Below, piece after piece: positions 16,715 through 25,700 of a stretch of DNA of 59,118 nt; positions within the stretch are counted from its first letter, which is position 1; every line of letters begins with the position of its first letter. Position numbers and translations under genes: made by a program. The notes beneath the pieces were generated by a model that was given only the letters and a program-made list of their open reading frames with translations, made no database searches and was not told the origin of the DNA. Source of the stretch: Candidatus Woesearchaeota archaeon (GTDB taxonomy: Archaea; Nanobdellota; Nanobdellia; Woesearchaeales; GW2011-AR15); the NCBI GenBank assembly GCA_016928835.1, contig JAFGJW010000017.1:1-59118 (forward strand), given 5' to 3'.

Positions 16715-19700
16715 ATGAAGTTAAGGAAGATTTTCTTAGTTATAGGAACATTTTTAGCTGCAGCTATAATACTCTCCTCTTCACAAAGCGATCAAAAGGC
16801 AATCTTCCTTGACAAGGAAAATTATGGACTCTATGAAATAGTACAGGTACATCTGAATTATAGTAATTTTAAAAACACCAGACTGGAAATTAGTTCCCAG
16901 GCTAAAAAGTTTGTTTACCCTAATCCAGTCAACATAATAAAATATGTCCCTAGTATATATGGTACATATAATATTAGCTTTTTTAAGGACTCTGTTCTTA
17001 TTGACAGTACAGAATTCCACGTTATTAGTGAGGATATGGAAAGAGAGACAGATTTTGAAAAACCTAAAATTGTTATCTCAACAGACAAACAGCAATATGA
17101 TTTAAATGAGCTAATTGTTATTATGATTTGCGGTGGAGACGATTTTACAGGTTACGAACTTGAACATATTGATAATCAAAGGACATACAAATTTTTTGAT
17201 TTAGATAGTAGTCCAATAAGAATTTTAGCATCAAATCCAGGCAAGCACTTAGTCATTCTTACTAGAAACAATGAAGTCGTATCAGAGACTTCTTTTTATG
17301 TCAACGGCAGCTTATCATCAGTATTGAGTGATGAGACTAAGAAGTTGGAACAAAAATTGTCTACAGAGAATAAATCTGAAGATGTGTCTCTTGGAGTAAT
17401 TACTTCTGAGAATGTCACACAGGAACAACTGCCTTTTAAACTGGTCAATGCTAAGAACCAGTCAAGGAAATTTACAATAGTGTCTGCTACTCTTAAGGAG
17501 GGTGCTTCGTTGACTCTTCAGCAAAAAAAATTACACAAGGTTATTATTTCAATTGAAGAATCTTCTATTAAAAGAATTGAATTCAACAACTTAAATGTTG
17601 ATGGAGATTTGACTTTAGGACTAGATGAAATTGATGATTCTTTCTTTGTTAACAATAAAAAGACTGTTAGTTCTTATGCCTTAGATCCTGCTCAATTATC
17701 ATTTGAAGACGCATTAGTTACAGTGACAGCGAGAGGAACAGAGCTATGGAAGTGCAAAGACTGGAATTTTGCTCAGCAAGCCTGCCTTGGGTCTTGGGTA
17801 AAAATTAAGGACATCACTCCAGGCAAGAATTATTCGTTCTTATTAACAACCCAAGATCCGGGCTTTGCTGAGACAGGTATTGCAACAGTTAATACAAACA
17901 AACCAATCTATCATACTAGTGAGACCGCAGAGATTATTATGGTTGTCCTAGACAATAAGGGGCATTTAGTGGACAATGCTGAAGTACATATAAATATAAC
18001 CACTCCAAATAATATTACTTTTACTTTTGCAACTCAGGATAATGAGGTTATCAAAACACAAAGGGGGATATATGAAATTAGTTTCTCTTATACCAATACT
18101 GAAGGGAATTATTCAATGTTTGTTACAGCTGTTGGCAATAATGTCAATCAGACCATGAGCTCATATTTCTTTGTTAAAGACTTTTATGAGTTTGATATCA
18201 TAAGAGAAACGCCGGCAGTTACAGATCCTTGGAGGGGAGCATTTGAATCAAAAGTGAAGATAGTCCCTTTTAACTATGAAGGTGAGTATAGTTTTACCGA
18301 GGTTCTGCCATCAAGTTTTGAGGTTAGTAATTTCGGGGACGCAATACAAAGCATAACAGGTAACTCAGTCTTATTAACATGGACTAATCTACAGAGTAAC
18401 TCAATTGTTTCTTACACTGCACTGCCGCCTAAAAAAAGCCCGGAACTATATGCAATAGGTCCATCTTATATAACCTATAACTCTCAAAAATTTTATGAGG
18501 CAAGGTCTTGGTATTTAGCAATTGACCCAACAGTTTACTTTAGAATTGAGGCTCAAAGATTAGATAATGTGGGAGAAAATTGGATACAAGTCAATTTCTC
18601 AAATGCATATTATGATCCAATTGTTATAGCTACTCTGGAAATATCTTCTTCCCAGACCCCTAGCGATACACCAACAGGCGTAAGAATAACCAACGTTTCA
18701 TCTACAAGTGTTGAAATAAGAGCTATGAAAGTATCTGAAAACGGCACCCAGTCAGTTGCTCCAGATAACACTGTTTTTCTGATGGTTGCAGAATCAGGAT
18801 ATTGGGATATTTCCGGTTTTCCCACAATTGAAGCTGGAGAACACACAACATCAAATATTGCATACAAGACTAGTTGGACTGCGGATCCAATAACTATGGA
18901 TGCAGGATGGGCTGGTAATGCTGAGTTCTTTCATAATCCTGTTACAACAAACGATCTGGATTTTATTGAAACATATGCCCGGGGAAGCGCTCAAGCTGAT
19001 GCGCCAACTGTTACTAACTTCAATCTTGCATTAAATGCTATGGAGATAGATAAGGAATTTACTCATTCAAGCGAGACAGTCCATTATATTGTTATAGAGA
19101 GAACAAGCGGTTCTTTTATAGATGGGGGCGGCAGAAGCATTGAATACTCTGTGGAAAGATCAGCTGACCAAATACAGCAATACGGCTCAGGAAATAATCC
19201 TGAACCCCACAGCCTTAGCCAGACACCTGCCTGGGGCATAGTAGATATGATAGGTGAAGACGGCGGCGACGGCCACTTTGATAACTGGGAGGATTCCCCT
19301 TTCGGAGCCTCTAATGTTGTCCCTTATTCTCAGGAAGATGTGTACAGAGACACGGAAACAACTCACACTGCTGAGGAGGTCAGCTTTTTTATTGTAAATG
19401 ATACTTTCTATTACGATCAGAACAAGCCGCCTAATGTTACTTCCTTGAATTATCCGCCTAACGGAGCAAATATTTCGTCCCCTGTCGATTTTAATTTTAC
19501 AGTTGTTGATGATTTTGGTATTGAGAACTGCAGCCTCTACATGAACATCTCCGGCTGGACAATCCAGGGCAGTAATTCAAATGTACTGAACAATACTAAT
19601 ACAAACATTACAATTAGTGTGCCGGATGGCCGTTATAGATGGAATGTAAAATGTATTGATGATGCACTTCCATTCAAGTATGGCTGGCATGATGTAAACT

Positions 19701-22700
19701 ACACTATAACCGCGGATTCCTCTGCTCCAAATGTTACTAATCTACAGTTTAATCCAAGCTCACAGATTGTAAATCTTCCTGTAAACATCACAGTTGATAT
19801 AACTGAATTTATTGGTACCGATGCTGTAATTGCAAAAATCGTCCTGCCAAATTCCACTCAGTTTAATCTCACTATGAGCGATACTGAGGGAGACGGGGTA
19901 TTTAATCTTACTTTTGTGTATACCGGTCTTGTTGGCCAGTATAATGTTACCATATTAGCTAACGACACCCTGGGAAGCCTGAATGACACTGTGACTGCCG
20001 GATTTAATGTCTCTCTTGAAGATCTGTCTCTAGTGACAGACAAACCTGAATATGTTGTCGGAGAAATGGTCTACATATTCGGAACCGGGTTTAATTACAC
20101 TGAGAATATCACATTAGTAATCTATAATCCTACAAACGACCCAGTCAATGAATCGTTGTATCCAAAAGACGTAATCTCAAACTTGACTGGCGGTATAAAT
20201 GATTCATGGTATATCCCAACAGATCAGATGCTTGGTACTTATCGCATAAATGCCACGGATAAAACTAACCCCGGGAGGTCTATTGAGGTTACATTTGAGA
20301 TAGTATCAGCGATAATCACAACTGACCAGTCAGGCTATGAGCAGGGCAACTGGGCTAATATTACTGGCTATAACTGGGATAGCGGGGTTAATGTTACTAT
20401 GAACATTACCGATGAAAATGGCCGACTAGTCTATGGGCCGGTAAATGTGACCAGCAATGCTTCCGGCTGGATAAATGATTCCTGGTTTGTTCCTTACAAC
20501 GCAACAATTGGAGATCATATTATAGCGGCTTATGAACCTTCTTATCCTGCTAAACTGGATGATTACACTTTCGCAGTAACGGCCAGGACTGTGACTCTAT
20601 CAGTAGATTATCCTTGGTACAAGGAAGGAGAACAGATTAATATAACTGGAACTGGATTTTCACCAAATGCTAATATTACAATCAATATATTTAATAGTAC
20701 TGGTCAGTCTGTGTCTGGATACCCGGGAGATGTAACCAGCAATTCAACCGGGCACATAAACTGCAGTATTATTATGTCTGGTTTACCAGAAGGAACCTAC
20801 ACAATAAACGCAACTGACCAGAATTACACTAATCTCAATGCTTATACAACCTTTGAGGTAGTTGTTGCGCAGATACTCGCGGACAAATCTAGTTATAATG
20901 ATGGCGAGACAGTATACTTGACCGGTAGCTACTGGGACCGTTTTGTTAATGTCACAATTGATATTGTTAATATAACCGGACAATCAGAAACAGGTTATCC
21001 TCAAAATGTTTCAAGCAATATCACGGGCGGTTTTGATCATACATGGGTGGCCAGAGCTATAGGACTTACAGAAGTAGTCTATAATGTTAGTGCATGGCAA
21101 CCAGACGATGTTACAGAGGATGCTTCAACAAATTTTTCAGTTTTTAGGCAGGCAGTGATAGAAACTGACAAAAACTTCTATGTACAAAAAGAGGTCGTAA
21201 ATATCACAGGAAGACTATATATGCCAAATGACTATATAACTCTTTGGATAAAAAGCCTGAATAATGGCGGTACTGCTCTTGGTTACCCAAAAATTCTCCC
21301 GACAGATACAGGCGGAAATCTGGATCATTTATTCAATATTAGCATTTATTGTGAGGGAGAGTACACTGTAATTGGCACAGACCAGACTTTTCCTGTCCTG
21401 CTTAATGATAGTAAAAATTTTACAGTCAGACCGTGGTGGAACTCGTCCTGGGAAAAAAGGAGGCCTATTATGCTGACTAACCCTGATAATGAAGACTATG
21501 CAGAGATAGGAATTGAGTTGAATATTACTGGACTGGATGGGTATGTCTCGAGCTGCATGGATGAATTAAGGATTATTTCAACAATGACAGGTCAAATAAT
21601 TAACCTAAATCATCTTGGCGGTGATGACAGCACTTATTGTGAAGTGCGTTTCATTGCAAATATTAGTGCAAATGCAGTAAATGAGAGCAACTATTATGTT
21701 TATTACAATAACTCCCAGGCAGCATATCCGAATTACACGAATATTATTCTGCCATATGGTACTGGGAAGGATGGTGATTTGCTGGTCTCTTCACTGGATA
21801 CTATTATCAACAACTATACATTCATAAACCAGAATCAGAGCGCAGGAAGTTGGAATATTAGTGTGAATGATTCTTCTGAATTCAGTGTTGGTGACGAAAT
21901 ATTATTAATTCAGGTCCAGAACGGGACCACTGCCTGCGGTGCAGGGGATTATGAATTTCATATAATAAAGGCAATCTGCGGGAATAACCTGACACTCACA
22001 ACCCCGATTGAGAATGATTACTGTTACAATAACCCTAATACAGTTTCAACAGACTGTACAGACACTATAAGCGGATTTGATTCAGCTTTAGCACAGGTTG
22101 TCAAGGTTCCCCATTACAGAAATGTCACTGTTCAAAGCAGTGCTTCTATTACTGCTCCTAACTGGACAGGATACGAGGGGGGAATTCTGGTTTTCAGGGT
22201 TCTTGGCAATACTACTGTTTTTGGAGAGATAAATGTAACCGGCAGAGGTTTTCGCGGAGGACAGGACGGGACTAATGATGATTCTGAGGGCGGAACCGGT
22301 GAAGGCATAGCAGGATGGGGGTATAACCCTGAGGCAGGGGACTACCCCTCAGGGGACTGGGAAGTTTCAGGGGACTGCATGCAGGACCCGAATGGCATCG
22401 GCGGAGCAGGTTCATGGTGCAGTAATGATAACGGCGGAGACCCGGGTGCTGGGGGGGGTTATGGAACAGTTGGACAGTCTGTAGTTCAAGACCAAGGACA
22501 ATCTCTGTCTGAAGGAGGTGTAGAAATTGGTTATTCTGATTTGTCAAGAATGTATTTTGGAGGTGGAGGGGGAGCTGGAAGCGATAACGACAATGCCAAT
22601 CCAGAAGGGGACGGTGGCCGTGGAGGGGGAATAATCTACATTGTCTCGAAGAATCTGGACGGGAGCATAATCTCATCTGATGGCCACGAGGGATATGGTG

Positions 22701-25700
22701 ACTCAGGTGTTACTACTTCTGCAACAGGAGGCGGGGGGGCTGGCGGAACAATCTGGCTGAGTGCAAATAATCTAGTCTTTCAGACAGTTAGTGCCTCCGG
22801 CGGCTTAGGAGGCGATGATGGAAGTGAACCAGGAGGAATAGGGGGAAATGGAAGGATAAGGCTGGATTACAACACAAAAACAGGCACGTCTAACCCCAAC
22901 CCAGGCTATGAGGGTTCAGCTCCAACACAATATTACTCAACAGATGTTGATGCCATAGTAGGATCTGTTCAGCAATACTTTATCTGTGAACCAATTGATG
23001 CAGTGACGCCAAATATCACAGTTAACTCGCCCCCCAATTATTACAATACAACCGACTCAACACCAGAAATAAATTTCACAATAACAGATGATTTAGACAC
23101 TATCTTGAATTATACTGTCTTTATTGATTATATTGTTAATGGACAAAATGGTACTGTGAACAATGGAACTTCAAAAACACTGAATATATCCACTTTGACA
23201 CAAGGACCACATACAATACTTATTGAAGGAAAAGATGATTATTCAAATGCAAAGAATTCTTCTGTCTTATACATAACAATTGATTATACAGGTCCCAGCA
23301 CCAATATTACTGATCCTATCAACTTTACAAACACTTCTGAAGATACATATACGGTAGTGGCAAATGCAGCAGACCAATACCTATATGTTGATACAACTAC
23401 CTTCTTATATAGGGAAAATAATACTGCTTCATGGAAACCGGCGTGCAATGACCACCAAGTAATTGGCGGATCCGCACAGTGCATATGGGATCTGACATTG
23501 TTGACAGATGGCGACTCATATCAACTAAGGGCCTACTCGAATGACACTCTTGGCAATGTTGGGGATAATTATACGGTCTACAATCTTACAATTGACCGGC
23601 AGGGTCCAATATCAAATTTGACTGCTCCAGTGAATTATACAAATATAACCTCTGATTATAATGTTGTTGCGGTTTCTTCAGATTTGTACTCAGGGATTGA
23701 TACTGTAGTATTTGAATACAGAGAAAATTCAACCACCACATGGAAGTTGATTGGAAAAGACGAGCAAGCACCTTATTCCTCAACATGGCATATCTCTTCT
23801 CTTCCAGATGGAAACACATACCAGATTAGGGCTTATGCAAATGACACCCTCGGCAATATTGGGAATTATGATGTAAGCTATAATATAACCCTGGATAGAA
23901 CACCGCCCAATATTCAAAATCTGCAGGCAGTACCTTCTCCTCAAAAACTTGGTTTAGGAGTTGATATAACTGCAAATATCACAGATCTCTACAGTCAAAT
24001 CAGTAATGTTGAAGCAAGAATTGTCCTGCCGAACTCATCACAAATTAACCTAACCATGACTGATCCGGAGAGCGATTCTGTTTACAATGCCCATTTTACA
24101 GGAACCCTTATTATTGGCATGTATAATGTCACCATTTTTGTCAATGATTCTCTTGGGAATTCAAACATATCTGAAAAAATAAATTTTGCAGTAGAATATT
24201 ATACACTCTCGCTTTCGACTGATAAAGAAAGCTATATTGTACAAGAAACAGTTTATGTTGTTGGAAGAGGGTTTTCATCTTACTCAAATATAACAGTGAA
24301 TGTATTTAATTCCACTGGACAGAGTATTGGGGTATATCCTTATGATATATTGTCAAATGCAACTGGAGACATTAACAACTCTTGGTATATCCCTTTTGGC
24401 CAGACATTGGGAGCTTATACAATAAATGCTACAGATAAAGAGGATAGTTCACGTTCCATCATAACAACTTTTGATATAGTAACAGCAGTAATTGAATCAG
24501 ATAAATGGATTTACCAACAAGGCGAAATGGTGAATATTACCGGCTATAACTGGGATCCTGGGTTTGATGTCACTATCAACATTACAGACCAAAATGGACA
24601 ATTAGCCTATGGCCCCATTAATGTTACTGGCAATGCTTCTGGTTGGATAAATCATTCGTGGTTCAGTGACTATAATGCCACTCTCGGTGTCCATACAATC
24701 TATGCTTACGAGCCAAGTGCTCCAAGCAAAAATGATGACTACAGTTTTACTATAACTCAGAGACCTGTTTATTTGCAGCTTGACTACCCTTGGTACAAAG
24801 AGGGGCAGCAAGTAAATATTACAGGATTTGGGTTTTCTCCATATACCAATGTAACAATTAAAGTCTATAATTCAACAGGACAATCGATTTCTGATTACCC
24901 TAAAAATATATCAAGTAATAATACTGGAGCTATTAACAATTCTTTCACAATAAACAATCTTCAGCTTGGGAATTACACCATAAATGCATCTGATATTATG
25001 TATGAGAACCTCAATAATTACACCCTATTTGAGATTGTAAACCAGACACTATCAACAAATAAAAATCAATATGTGAATGGAGAAAATGTGCTAATCATTG
25101 GTCAATATTGGTCGCGACTAACTAATATAACTGTTCTTATTATTAATTCTACAGGACAATCTCTACCAGGATACCCAAAAAATGTCACAACAACTGCTAA
25201 TGGAATTCTTAGTGACTCATGTCTTGCTGAGACTTTGATACAAGGAACAGAGCTGTTTAATTTGACTGCCTATAATCCATATACTCCCTCAGAAAATGCC
25301 TCAACTAATTTTACAGTCATGAGAGTGGCAATTCTTGATACTGACAAGAATGAATATCATCAGTATGAGTTAGTTAACATAACAGGTCTTTACTACACTA
25401 ATCATGGCGAAGTCCAGCTAATTATTAGAACACTTGATGGAACAAAATATGCTTACTACTATCCAAAAACAATAATGGCCGACTCAGAAGGAGAGATTAA
25501 TCATTTATTCAACAATACAGATATTTGTTCTGGGGAATACATTGTTGAAGCACACGACTTGACAGTATCTTCATTAGCAGCAAATGCAACCTTTAATATT
25601 ACAATCCTTAAAGACAACTCCTCACTACAGACTGCAAATAGTTCAGCCCCATATGGAAGCTATAACCTTTATGCAGGACCCTATGTTAATACAACTGCTT

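Noticed and set aside
22272-22676. 134-codon antisense frame in the giant gene
   Set aside because: It lies over the Gly-rich domain, where stop codons are rare on the opposite strand; composition explains it.
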